Below, piece by piece: positions 12,056 through 20,592 of a stretch of 64,000 nt of DNA. The position numbers and the translations under genes are program-made. The first letter of the stretch is position 1. Each line of letters begins with the position of its first letter. Source of the stretch: Bacteroidota bacterium (GTDB taxonomy: Bacteria > Bacteroidota > Bacteroidia > AKYH767-A > 2013-40CM-41-45); the NCBI GenBank assembly GCA_016721305.1, contig JADKIH010000004.1, forward strand, positions 1 to 64,000, in the 5' to 3' direction. The notes beneath the pieces were generated by a model. It saw nothing but the letters and a program-made list of their open reading frames with translations. It was not told the DNA's origin and made no database searches.

Positions 12056-12922
12056 TTATAATTCGATCAGCTTGCCATAAGTTTCCGGACGACGGTCGCG
12101 GAAGAATTGCCATACACTGCGAACTTCTTCAATCATATCGAGATCAAAGTCGGCGATGAGCAATTCATCTTTGTCTTCCGATGCCGTTGCGAAAATTTGG
12201 CCGCGCGGATCAACGAAGTAGGACGAGCCGTAGACCTTACCGAGATTCCATGGTTTCTCTGTACCGACACGATTGATACAGCCCATGAAATAGCCATTGG
12301 CAGCTGCATGCGCAGGCTGCTCAAGTTTCCACAAATATTGTGAAAGTCCGGATACTGTTGCCGAAGGATTGTAAACGATCTCTGCGCCGTTCAATCCCAG
12401 CACGCGTGCTCCATCAGGGAAGTGACGATCGTAACAAATATACACGCCGATTTTTGCATACTTCGTCTGGAAAACCGGATAACCTAAATTGCCCGGTTTG
12501 AAAAAGAATTTTTCCCAGAAACCTGAAGTGTGAGGGATATGGTTCTTGCGATATTTTCCGAGGTATGTACCATCGGCATCGATTACCGCAGCGGTATTGT
12601 AAAGGAATCCTGCTTGTTCTTTTTCATAGATCGGAACAATCATGACCATATTGTACTTCTTGGCGTATTCGGCCATACGGTGAACGATCGGACCCGGAAC
12701 AGGCTCGGCTGATTCATACCATTTTTTGTCTTGGCCGGGACAGAAATACGGTGTGTTAAAAATTTCCTGCAGGCAAAGGATTTGAACACCTTTTTTACCT
12801 GCTTCTTCGATCAAGGGAATGTGCTTTTGCACCATTGCTTCTTTGATCTCTTCGATAGTGCCTTCTCCTTCTGTCTTCGGCAAACTCATTTGGATGAGGC
12901 CGGAACGAATCATTCTTGCCAT
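12056..12922 (-). CDS. Carbon-nitrogen hydrolase, probable beta-ureidopropionase
   Basis: Nitrilase-superfamily amidase, 288 aa. The Glu-Lys-Cys triad is visible: E53 in LQEIF, K126 in KYRKNHIP and C163 in YICYDRHFP. The family hydrolyses N-carbamoyl amides. Between preT and dihydropyrimidinase its likely job is N-carbamoyl-beta-alanine to beta-alanine, CO2 and ammonia. The sequence type (FNTPYFCPGQD, RHFPDGARVLGLNGAE) also fits N-carbamoylputrescine amidases, so substrate assignment rests on context. The start ATG is the first in frame after a 127-base gap to the dihydropyrimidinase gene, which lies upstream on the same strand. It ends 31 bases before preT. Confidence 0.85.
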   Translation of the reverse strand: MARMIRSGLIQMSLPKTEGEGTIEEIKEAMVQKHIPLIEEAGKKGVQILCLQEIFNTPYFCPGQDKKWYESAEPVPGPIVHRMAEYAKKYNMVMIVPIYEKEQAGFLYNTAAVIDADGTYLGKYRKNHIPHTSGFWEKFFFKPGNLGYPVFQTKYAKIGVYICYDRHFPDGARVLGLNGAEIVYNPSATVSGLSQYLWKLEQPAHAAANGYFMGCINRVGTEKPWNLGKVYGSSYFVDPRGQIFATASEDKDELLIADFDLDMIEEVRSVWQFFRDRRPETYGKLIEL

Positions 12923-13049
12923 TCGTGCTAGTGTTTTTTGACCGGGGCCGGGAATCTCAGCCTGACAAAGCCCGGAGTGTTTGAATAATTATGAATTACG
13001 AAATGTAATAATATTTTTATGACTTTCGACAAGGGGGAAACGGAAGTGA

Positions 13050-14432
13050 TTAAATGATACCGTTCACTTTGTTACGCTTCACAAATTTTCCGTAGCCCGG
13101 TTTGATGAGCAATTCGTTCTTATCGACAGCAACTTCTCCTCGCATAATAACGGTTTTCGTCTTGCCTTTTACTTTCCAGCCTTCATAAGCGGAGTAATCG
13201 ACATTCATGTGATGCGATTTTACAGAAAGAGTATGCTCTTCATTCGGATCGAAAATGATGATATCGGCATCGGCTCCCGGAGCAATACATCCTTTCTTCG
13301 GATACATGCCGAAAATTTTAGCCGCATTTGTCGAAGTAACTTCTACGTATTTGTTGAGAGATATTTTTCCTTTGTTAACACCCTCGGAGAATAACAATTC
13401 CATTCGGTGTTCGATCGCAGGGTGCCCGTTAGGGATTTTTGAAAAGTCATCTTTGCCCATGAGCTTTTGTTCCCATTTAAAAGGACAATGATCGGTCGCA
13501 ACAACCTGAACGCTTCCCTGATTGATACCGGCCCATAGAGCAGCCTGATCTTTTTTCTCACGCAACGGTGGGCTCATTACCCATTTGGCGCCATCGAAAT
13601 CTTTTTCGTACAAAGAGGCATCAATGATGAGATACTGAATGCAGGTTTCTGCAAACACACGCTGATTTCTTTTTTCAGCATCGCGAACCTGATTCAATGC
13701 ACCTTCACATGTCATGTGTACGATGTATGCAGGCACTCCTGTATGATAAGCCATATCGGCAAAACGGCCGGAGGCTTCAGACTCGGTGATTTCGGGTTGC
13801 GACAAGTAGTGGTAGAGGGGAGACAGCTTTCCTTCAGAGCGATGTTTGGCAACAAGGAAGTCGATCATGTCGCCATTGGTGGCATGTACGGTAACCATTC
13901 CGCCTTGTTTCTTCACTTCATTCATCAGTCCAACCATCTGACGATCGTCGATCATCAATGCCCCTTTGTAGGCCATGAAGGTTTTGAATGAAGTAATACC
14001 TTCTTTGTTCACCATATCGGCAATTTCCTTCTTGGTGTTATCGTTGAAATCGGTAACAGCCATGTGGAAGGAGTAATCACAAAGTGCTTTGTTGTTTGAA
14101 CGTCCCTGCCATTCGCCGAGAGCGTGATAAAGCGATTTACCCTGAGTTTGGAGAATGAAATCAATAACCATCGTTGTTCCGCCGTGCAAAGCAGCAGAGG
14201 TTCCGCTGGTGTAATCGTCGCTCGAATACGTTCCCATAAAAGGCATATCGAGATGGACGTGCGGATCAATTCCGCCCGGCATAACGAGCATGCCTTTTGC
14301 GTCGATTACTTTATCGGCTTTGTAAGAAAGGTTTTGTCCGATTGCGACAATACTTTCGCCTTCGATATATACATCTGCATCGGCAATTTCACCAACGCCG
14401 ACAACTTTTCCGTTTTTAATGAGAATTGACAT
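13050..14432 (-). CDS. hydA: Dihydropyrimidinase (hydantoinase family)
   Basis: Cyclic amidohydrolase, 460 aa, opening dihydrouracil to N-carbamoyl-beta-alanine. Metal-ligand motifs are in place: GGIDPHVHLDMPF (about residues 53-65), the carboxylatable lysine in SFKTFMAYKG (about 147-156), later histidines (VTVHATNGD and AYIVHMTCEG), and the aspartate in ATDHCPFKW (about 315). Length is normal for the family (about 460). Lysine context and the ATDHCPF motif favour dihydropyrimidinase over allantoinase, which is encoded separately at 27916. It is followed by the amidase gene and preceded by cytosine deaminase, all on the minus strand, so a catabolic operon is plausible. Confidence 0.93.
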   Translation of the reverse strand: MSILIKNGKVVGVGEIADADVYIEGESIVAIGQNLSYKADKVIDAKGMLVMPGGIDPHVHLDMPFMGTYSSDDYTSGTSAALHGGTTMVIDFILQTQGKSLYHALGEWQGRSNNKALCDYSFHMAVTDFNDNTKKEIADMVNKEGITSFKTFMAYKGALMIDDRQMVGLMNEVKKQGGMVTVHATNGDMIDFLVAKHRSEGKLSPLYHYLSQPEITESEASGRFADMAYHTGVPAYIVHMTCEGALNQVRDAEKRNQRVFAETCIQYLIIDASLYEKDFDGAKWVMSPPLREKKDQAALWAGINQGSVQVVATDHCPFKWEQKLMGKDDFSKIPNGHPAIEHRMELLFSEGVNKGKISLNKYVEVTSTNAAKIFGMYPKKGCIAPGADADIIIFDPNEEHTLSVKSHHMNVDYSAYEGWKVKGKTKTVIMRGEVAVDKNELLIKPGYGKFVKRNKVNGII

Positions 14433-14497
14433 GTTCGATTTATTTTATCCCGAAGGAGGACATGCAAGATAGTGAAAGATTTGAGAAAAAAAAGCTC

Positions 14498-14932
14498 TTA
14501 GAGCTCTCCGATATCTTCATTCCAGAGTGCAGGATTTTCGGCGATAAATGTGCGCATCATTTCTTTGCATTCTTCAGAATCGATATTGATCACGCTTACT
14601 CCGTGTGATTCCATGAACTCTTTTGCTCCTGAAAAAGTCTCGTTTTCTCCGGCATAAACTTTCTTAATACCGAATTGAACAACGGCGCCTGCACATAAAT
14701 AGCACGGCATAAGAGTAGAGTAGAGGACAGTGTCTTTATACTGACCGACACGACCGGCATTACGGAGACAGTCGATTTCTGCATGAGTTATCGGATCACC
14801 ATCCTGAACTCTTTTGTTATGACCACGGCCGATTATTTTTCCGTCTTTAACCAACACCGAACCAATCGGAATCCCGCCTTCTTTGCGTCCTTGTTTTGCC
14901 TCATCGATGGCAGCTTGCATGAATGAATCCAT
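14498..14932 (-). CDS. Cytosine deaminase of the yeast FCY1 type
   Basis: Small zinc deaminase, 144 aa from the chosen ATG. Zinc ligands are H50 and catalytic E52 in THAEID, and C77 and C80 in MPCYLC. The C-terminal end LWNEDIGEL closely resembles the end of yeast cytosine deaminase (WFEDIGE), and the N-terminal GGIPIG and GRGHN segments also match. It would convert cytosine to uracil for the PreTA pathway. A longer frame begins at 14977, but that extension reads through the start of a heptamer repeat array; the ATG at 14932, preceded by a run of A, fits better. Guanine or other nucleoside deaminases share this fold, so substrate is likely rather than certain. Confidence 0.82.
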   Translation of the reverse strand: MDSFMQAAIDEAKQGRKEGGIPIGSVLVKDGKIIGRGHNKRVQDGDPITHAEIDCLRNAGRVGQYKDTVLYSTLMPCYLCAGAVVQFGIKKVYAGENETFSGAKEFMESHGVSVINIDSEECKEMMRTFIAENPALWNEDIGEL

Positions 14933-14964
14933 TGTTTTTTTTTTCGAAAGATAGGGAAATTGAC

Positions 14965-15023
14965 GTTCAAAGTTCAAGGTTCAAAGTTCAAAGTTCAAGG
15001 TTCAAAGTTCAAGGTTCAAGGTT
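14965..15023. repeat. Heptamer array GTTCAA(A/G), 8 units
   Basis: Eight consecutive 7-bp units gttcaaa or gttcaag followed by gtt, just upstream of the cytosine deaminase start. The same unit recurs at 22762-22897 and 31783-31866. Confidence 0.9.
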
Positions 15024-15183
15024 GAGCGAAATTCATAGGAGCATCTTTCGATGAATGTGATTGTCGAAGACGGTAATCCGTTCTCAAGTATGGGTGTGAG
15101 TCGCAGTGCGAGTTAACTGCCGATGTGCATTTGGTAACCAGCCGGCTGAGCCTGTCGTAACTCGCAACTTCCTCCGAAGTTGC

Positions 15184-15660
15184 CTAGAGCGCCGGATCGA
15201 AAATTTTGATTTCGTGTAGATCCAATCGGTAATGCTTTAAAACATCATTTAAAATTGACTCTCGAATAACTAAAATTAAATTCATATTAAACATTTCATC
15301 CTCCAATAACTCATTCAGGAGTTCATTGAACCCTTTGCCTTCTATTTCCAAAGGACCGATTTCATCGATGATTAACCAACCTGAATTTTGCCTTGAGTTT
15401 TGATAAATTAAATCGATCGCTTTTGCAAAAGCGGCAAAACTGAATTTGTATTTGCCAATGATCATTGGGGTTGCATCGGATTCCTCTGCTTCCATGGCAA
15501 AAACTTCATTCGTTTCTGCATTCATAAAAACTCTTTTGCCATCAATTTTTGGTGTCAAAATTCCATATACGTCAGACCGGTTTTTTGCCCACTCGATTAA
15601 CGAAGTGCTTTTGCCGGTATGAATTGGTCCCGAAACAATAAATATGTTTTTCTTTCCCAT
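15184..15660 (-). CDS. THEP1-like nucleoside-triphosphatase
   Basis: P-loop NTPase of 158 aa in the NTPase_1/THEP1 group (PF03266-like). The Walker A is GPIHTGKST (residues 11-19) and the Walker B is WLIIDEIGPLEI with D99/E100. ATP or GTP hydrolysis is expected. The cellular role is not established in this family. It lies 111 bases downstream of a membrane protein on the same strand, next to the xanthine dehydrogenase genes. That context suggests a link to molybdenum-cofactor supply or to nucleobase transport, but this is inference. The fold also resembles MobB, an adaptor of molybdopterin guanine dinucleotide synthesis. Confidence 0.75.
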   Translation of the reverse strand: MGKKNIFIVSGPIHTGKSTSLIEWAKNRSDVYGILTPKIDGKRVFMNAETNEVFAMEAEESDATPMIIGKYKFSFAAFAKAIDLIYQNSRQNSGWLIIDEIGPLEIEGKGFNELLNELLEDEMFNMNLILVIRESILNDVLKHYRLDLHEIKIFDPAL

Positions 15661-15771
15661 AAAAAATGCAATCTAAAAAAGAACAAACGGGCATAGAGGA
15701 GCTAACGCCCATGAAATACTCCCTAATAGTAATAATAAATGCTTTATCTAGCAAATATCGGATAGGTAAAT

Positions 15772-16776
15772 TTAGCTTTCGTTGTGAATTATCCCATTTA
15801 CAAAGAGAAGTCTCCAAAATAAACGTAAGCGACCTAATCCGTTTTTAACACCTGAAGTTCGCCAGCAACGACGAAAAAGTTCTTTTGTAGAGGGTAGCAG
15901 AAGGAGGATTTCTTCTATGTCTTTTTTGTAAATTGTCTTTTGCTTTTCGAGTAACTTTTTTAAGAAATACAAAAGTACGGGAGCAAGAATGTAAATCCAG
16001 GTTATGAGAATTAAAATCGAACGTACAAGAAATTGAACAGCCATTTGCTTCGACATCCACGGGTCACCGGGTACAAGAACAGATTGTGTGTATAGAACAA
16101 TTAGGATTATCCAAAGCACCAGAATAAGGTTGAGTCTTCCTTTACGTTTTTTATACTCAGGATTTCTATCCGCTTCCGTAAGCGGAAGCAATTTGAAGCT
16201 TGATTTGTCTCTTTCCAAGGTGATCAGAAGTTGCGGAATATTTCCCATAAATCGTCCGATGAGTATACCGGCAATAAAATGAAGGAGAATATACGCTGTA
16301 ACAATATATAAGCTGTAGTTGGTTGTCGGATCTTGCCCTGTAATGCCGGAAATGAAAATGTTAATGGCTTTCCAAAGGTCTTCTCCCATCAATATTGTTA
16401 GCACAAAAACTCTCTGTACAGCTGATTCCAATAGTGTGAGAATGGCAAGCAACATACAGGCAATTCTGAAGAATCTCTTGTTGATGAAGAGTAATTCGCC
16501 AAGAAAGCCTTGAAAGAAAACGGCGATGTAAGCAGGAGGAGGTGCTTGAGGACTCATCATCATCTTAAAAATTGCCACGATCAATGTGGCTCTGAGAATA
16601 GCTCCTTTATGAGGCACCAGATGGGCAATGAGAGCAATAACAATAATGGCAGAACCTCCAAGTATCAAACCTGTAATCGGAAGCTTGAAGGTGTGAATGA
16701 GTCCGCCCATCATAGCTTCGATAATCACCCAGAGGGCAATGAGTCGGTAATAAATTTGTCTTTCAGAGATTGTCAA
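15772..16776 (-). CDS. Polytopic membrane protein of unknown function (possible transporter part)
   Basis: A 334-aa protein with about eight membrane segments. The first five segments (residues about 10-160) include a loop MMSPQAPPPAYIAVFFQG, reminiscent of substrate-binding ECF S components. Three more hydrophobic helices follow a basic region (ADRNPEYKKRKGR). The tail (about 275-334) is amphipathic and positively charged (KKDIEEILLLLPSTKELFRRCW), somewhat like the coupling helices of ECF T components. I do not recognise the family with certainty. It precedes a P-loop NTPase gene and is divergent from xdhA with about 108 bases between starts, so it may be co-regulated with xanthine dehydrogenase. 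Confidence 0.6.
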   Translation of the reverse strand: MTISERQIYYRLIALWVIIEAMMGGLIHTFKLPITGLILGGSAIIVIALIAHLVPHKGAILRATLIVAIFKMMMSPQAPPPAYIAVFFQGFLGELLFINKRFFRIACMLLAILTLLESAVQRVFVLTILMGEDLWKAINIFISGITGQDPTTNYSLYIVTAYILLHFIAGILIGRFMGNIPQLLITLERDKSSFKLLPLTEADRNPEYKKRKGRLNLILVLWIILIVLYTQSVLVPGDPWMSKQMAVQFLVRSILILITWIYILAPVLLYFLKKLLEKQKTIYKKDIEEILLLLPSTKELFRRCWRTSGVKNGLGRLRLFWRLLFVNGIIHNES

Positions 16777-16802
16777 TTGAAGCGTATTTAATCAATAAAT
16801 GT

Positions 16803-16810
16803 TATTTTTG
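16803..16810 (+). promoter_or_regulatory. Candidate Bacteroidetes -7 element for xdhA
   Basis: TATTTTTG fits the Bacteroidetes -7 consensus TAnnTTTG in the 108-bp divergent gap before xdhA. No clear -33 TTG at standard spacing is seen, so this is tentative. Confidence 0.3.
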
Positions 16811-16884
16811 GCTGATGGGATGATTGCTTTCTTGCCAAACTGTCGGCAAATTACTCAAAAGTCCCCTTCCATTAAAATCTACTT

Positions 16885-18297
16885 GTGATCAAATTTATTC
16901 TTAATAACACCGAAGTTTCTACCGATCAGCATCCGGGTACTGCTGTACTCGATTTTATCCGCTATCGTCAAAATCTCACCGGCACAAAAATCGGTTGTCG
17001 CGAAGGTGATTGCGGTGCCTGTACGGTGTTAGTAGGTGAGCTCACTAACGGAGATATTCGTTACCGATCAATGACTTCCTGCCTGATGCCGCTGGCGAAT
17101 GCTAACGGAAAGCATATCGTCACAGTTGAAGGAATAAACGGCGACGGTCTGAATCCGGTTCAGCAGGCAATGTACGATGAATCGGCGACACAATGCGGAT
17201 TTTGTACTCCGGGTTTTGTGATGTCGATGGTGGGTTTCTCTTTGCAACATGAAATTACAAACGCTCCAAAAGAAGCTGTCGATTCTGTCGATGGGAATAT
17301 TTGTCGGTGTACCGGCTATAAGTCAATTCAACGAGCAGCTACTCGTGTTGGCGAATTGGTAAGCACTCGTAAATCGGATCCGGTTGCCTTTGCCATCGAA
17401 CAGAAATTTGTGCCTGAGTATTTTGCATCGATTCCTTCACGACTGAAAGCACTCTCGGATAATTTGTCGGCTGTCAAAAATATCGAAGTTGCGGATTATC
17501 GCGTAGGAGGCGGAACTGATTTGTATGTTCAAAAGCACGAGGCCATGTCGCATGCTAAGCTCGATTTCTTCTTCGATAATCCCGCTATGAAGGGAATACG
17601 TATCGAAGGAAATCGCTGCATTCTTGGTGCATCAACAACGGTGACTGATTTGGTAGAATCAAAAGAGTTTAGAAAACTATTTCCTGATTTCGAAATTTAC
17701 TACAAACTTGTTTCGTCGACGCCTATCCGTAATATGGCAACGATTGCAGGTAATATTGTGAATGCTTCACCAATAGGTGATTTTACGGCTTTCTTTCTTG
17801 CTTTAAATGCGTCTGTTCTTTTAACCGACGATAAATCCAGTCGCGAAATTGAATTGCGCAAATTTTATCTCGGCTACAAAAAGTTGGATAAACGTCCGGA
17901 AGAATACATAAAAACAATTTCCTTCGAAATACCTTCCAAGCATACTCGTTTTAATTTCGAGAAAGTCAGTAAGCGAACGAATCTGGATATTGCCAGTGTT
18001 AATACCGCTATACGTCTTGATATCACTGAAGGAATTATCTCAAATGCGGGAGTTTCTGCCGGTGGTATCGGGCCAATTCCAACTTATCTGTTTAAAGCTT
18101 CTGAATATCTCAACGGAAAAAAAGTGTCGCTTGAATTATTGCCTGAATTGATTTCCATTGTTCAGTCAGAGATAGCTCCGATAAGTGATGCTCGTGGAAC
18201 GGAAGAGTACAAACGACTTCTTTTGAGTCAACTTTTAAAGGCGCATTTTCTGGTTCTCTTTCCTGAACTGGACGAAGCCAAAATTCTTACTATTTAA
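16885..18297 (+). CDS. xdhA: Xanthine dehydrogenase small subunit (2Fe-2S and FAD domains)
   Basis: Electron-transfer subunit of xanthine dehydrogenase, 470 aa. First 2Fe-2S cluster: C38, C43, C46 (GCREGDCGACTV) and C66. Second cluster: C104, C107 (CGFCTPG) and C140, C142 (ICRCTGY). The FAD domain begins near residue 195 (VGGGTDLYVQ) and contains TPIRNMATIAGN near 285. XdhA carries electrons from the molybdenum site to FAD and NAD+. The start is GTG, the first suitable codon before the conserved MIKFILN start. xdhB follows 34 bases downstream. Hypoxanthine and xanthine are oxidised to urate, feeding PuuD. Confidence 0.94.
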   Translation: MIKFILNNTEVSTDQHPGTAVLDFIRYRQNLTGTKIGCREGDCGACTVLVGELTNGDIRYRSMTSCLMPLANANGKHIVTVEGINGDGLNPVQQAMYDESATQCGFCTPGFVMSMVGFSLQHEITNAPKEAVDSVDGNICRCTGYKSIQRAATRVGELVSTRKSDPVAFAIEQKFVPEYFASIPSRLKALSDNLSAVKNIEVADYRVGGGTDLYVQKHEAMSHAKLDFFFDNPAMKGIRIEGNRCILGASTTVTDLVESKEFRKLFPDFEIYYKLVSSTPIRNMATIAGNIVNASPIGDFTAFFLALNASVLLTDDKSSREIELRKFYLGYKKLDKRPEEYIKTISFEIPSKHTRFNFEKVSKRTNLDIASVNTAIRLDITEGIISNAGVSAGGIGPIPTYLFKASEYLNGKKVSLELLPELISIVQSEIAPISDARGTEEYKRLLLSQLLKAHFLVLFPELDEAKILTI

Positions 18298-18331
18298 TTT
18301 ATACGGAAGCACATTTGCTCTCCGACGAAAT

Positions 18332-20585
18332 ATGAAAAACATCGATTCATTTACTCACCTTCGTGGTGAATCTGTATACCTCGACGATATTCCCGTTTTG
18401 CGTGGAACTTTGTATGGTGTAGCTTTTGATTCACCGATTGCTCATGGTGAAATCACTAAGCTCGACGTGAGTGAAGCGGAATCGTTTCCGGGAGTGATTC
18501 GCGTTTTTACTGCGAAAGATGTGCCGGGTGAAAATCAAATCGGTGGAATTGTTCCCGATGAACCGTTGTTTGCCGATCATCATGTTCATTTTTGCGGAAT
18601 GCCAATTGCCTTTGTTGTTGCCGAAACTGAAGAGGCGGCACGTATGGCAATCAAAAAGATCAAGCTCGAAATAAAAGGTCTGCCTGTAATTACTGATCCG
18701 CGGGAAGCTCAAGCAAAGGGCGAGCTGATTGTTCCACCGAGAAAATTTGTCATTGGTAATTCAGATGAGGCTTTTTCAAAATGTACTTACGTTTTCGAGG
18801 GGAAAGCTGACTCGAACGGACAAGAACATTTATACATCGAAACTCAGGGTGCATATACATATCCGATGGAGAATGGAGGAATTCGAATTCATTCTTCCAC
18901 ACAAGGACCAACGGCTGTTCAACGTGCTTGTGCCAAAGTTCTCGGCGTTCCGATGCATCAGCTCGAAGTTGATGTGACACGATTAGGCGGCGGATTCGGC
19001 GGCAAGGAAGATCAGGCAAACACTTGGGCTGCTTTGTGTGCCATGGCAAGTCATTTGTTGACACGACCGGTGAAGTATTCATTGCACCGAATGGAAGATA
19101 TGCGAATGACGGGTAAACGACATCCGTATTCTTCAGATTATAAAATCGGACTGTCACGTGATTTGAAGATTCTTGCATACGAAGCTACGTTTTACCAGAA
19201 TGCAGGCGCAGCTGCTGATCTTTCACCTGCTGTACTTGAACGAACATTATTTCATTGCACGAACTCATACTTTATTCCTAATGTAACAGCTACCGCTTAT
19301 AGTTGTCGTACACATCTTCCTCCAAATACCGCATTCCGCGGATTCGGGGGACCGCAGGGAATGTTTGTCATCGAATGTGCGATTGCACGAGCTGCTGAAG
19401 AATTAGGCGTACCTGCAATTGAAATTCAGAAGAAAAATCTGATTCAGTCGGGAAATGAATTTCCGTACGGACAAATTGCTGTTAGCGAAGCAAGCGAATG
19501 TTGGAATAGAGCAGAGGAGGTTTATTCGTTGAAGGAAATTATTGCGCAGATTGATCTCTTTAATTCTAAAGAATAGTCGAGTAAAGAAAGGAATGGCTAT
19601 CATGCCGATTTGTTTTGGTATTTCATTCACTAAAACATTCATGAATCAGGCAAGGTCGCTCGTTCATGTTTATAGCGATGGCAGTGTGAATGTCAGTACA
19701 GGTGCAGTTGAAATGGGGCAGGGAGTAAATACAAAAATGCTTCAAGTAGCCGCTCAGGTTTTTTCCATCGATGCTTCACGAGTACGTTTAAATACGACGA
19801 ATACATTTCGAATTGCCAATACATCTCCTTCGGCTGCTTCTGCAACGGCTGACTTAAATGGTCGCGCTACGCAAATTGCATGTGAAGCAATATTGGAGCG
19901 ACTAAAAGAAGTAGCCTTGCTTGAGTTGAATCTGAAGGGTGTGACAATTGAGCTGAAAGATGAGTGGGTGTACGCCGACGGACTTCAAACTGAATTGGGC
20001 TGGAAGCAACTCGTCATGGCTGCCTTCGTACGCCGGATATCTCTTTCCGAACACGGACATTATGCAACTCCTGAAATTAATTTTGATTTGAAAAAAGAAA
20101 AAGGCCATCCGTTTGCTTATCATGTATATGGAACGGCCATTATCACTACTACGATCGATTGTCTTCGCGGAACCTATGAAATGGACTCGGTAAAAGTTGT
20201 TCATGATTTCGGCGCATCGATGAATGTCGCCATCGATAAAGGACAGTGCGAAGGAGGAATTGTTCAGGGAATAGGGTGGATGACGATGGAAGAAATTATC
20301 TATGATAACGAAGGGCGATTACGCAGCAATGCGCTTTCTACTTACAAGGTTCCTGATGTGTATTCAGCACCGAAAGAAATTCAGATCGAATTTTTGCATA
20401 CCACTAATGATAATCTGGCTATCTTTAATTCAAAGGCAGTAGGTGAACCGCCATTGATGTATGGCATTGGAGCGTATTTCGCTTTGAGAAATGCAATCAA
20501 GGCATTTAATCCAAACGCAAACCCTGCATATTCCTCACCTATGACGCCGGAGAAAGTATTGATGGCATTGTATGAGCGAAAGTAG
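18332..20585 (+). CDS. xdhB: Xanthine dehydrogenase large molybdenum subunit (one frameshift)
   Basis: Molybdopterin-binding catalytic subunit. The first part (18332-19576) begins with the small a/b hammerhead domain (LRGESVYLDD) and includes GGGFGGKEDQ and AFRGFGGPQG, which bind the cofactor. The second part lies in another frame to 20585 and carries MGQGVNTKM and the catalytic glutamate in VGEPPLMYG near the end. Near 19571 (tctaaagaatagtcg) one extra base, probably the g, creates the stop at 19574. Without it the reading is NSKNSRVKKGMAIMPICFG, as in the family. Intact length would be about 750 aa, normal for XdhB. The same-strand neighbour is xdhA; the maturation factor xdhC is at 29317. 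Confidence 0.9.
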
Positions 20586-20592
20586 CGTTTCG

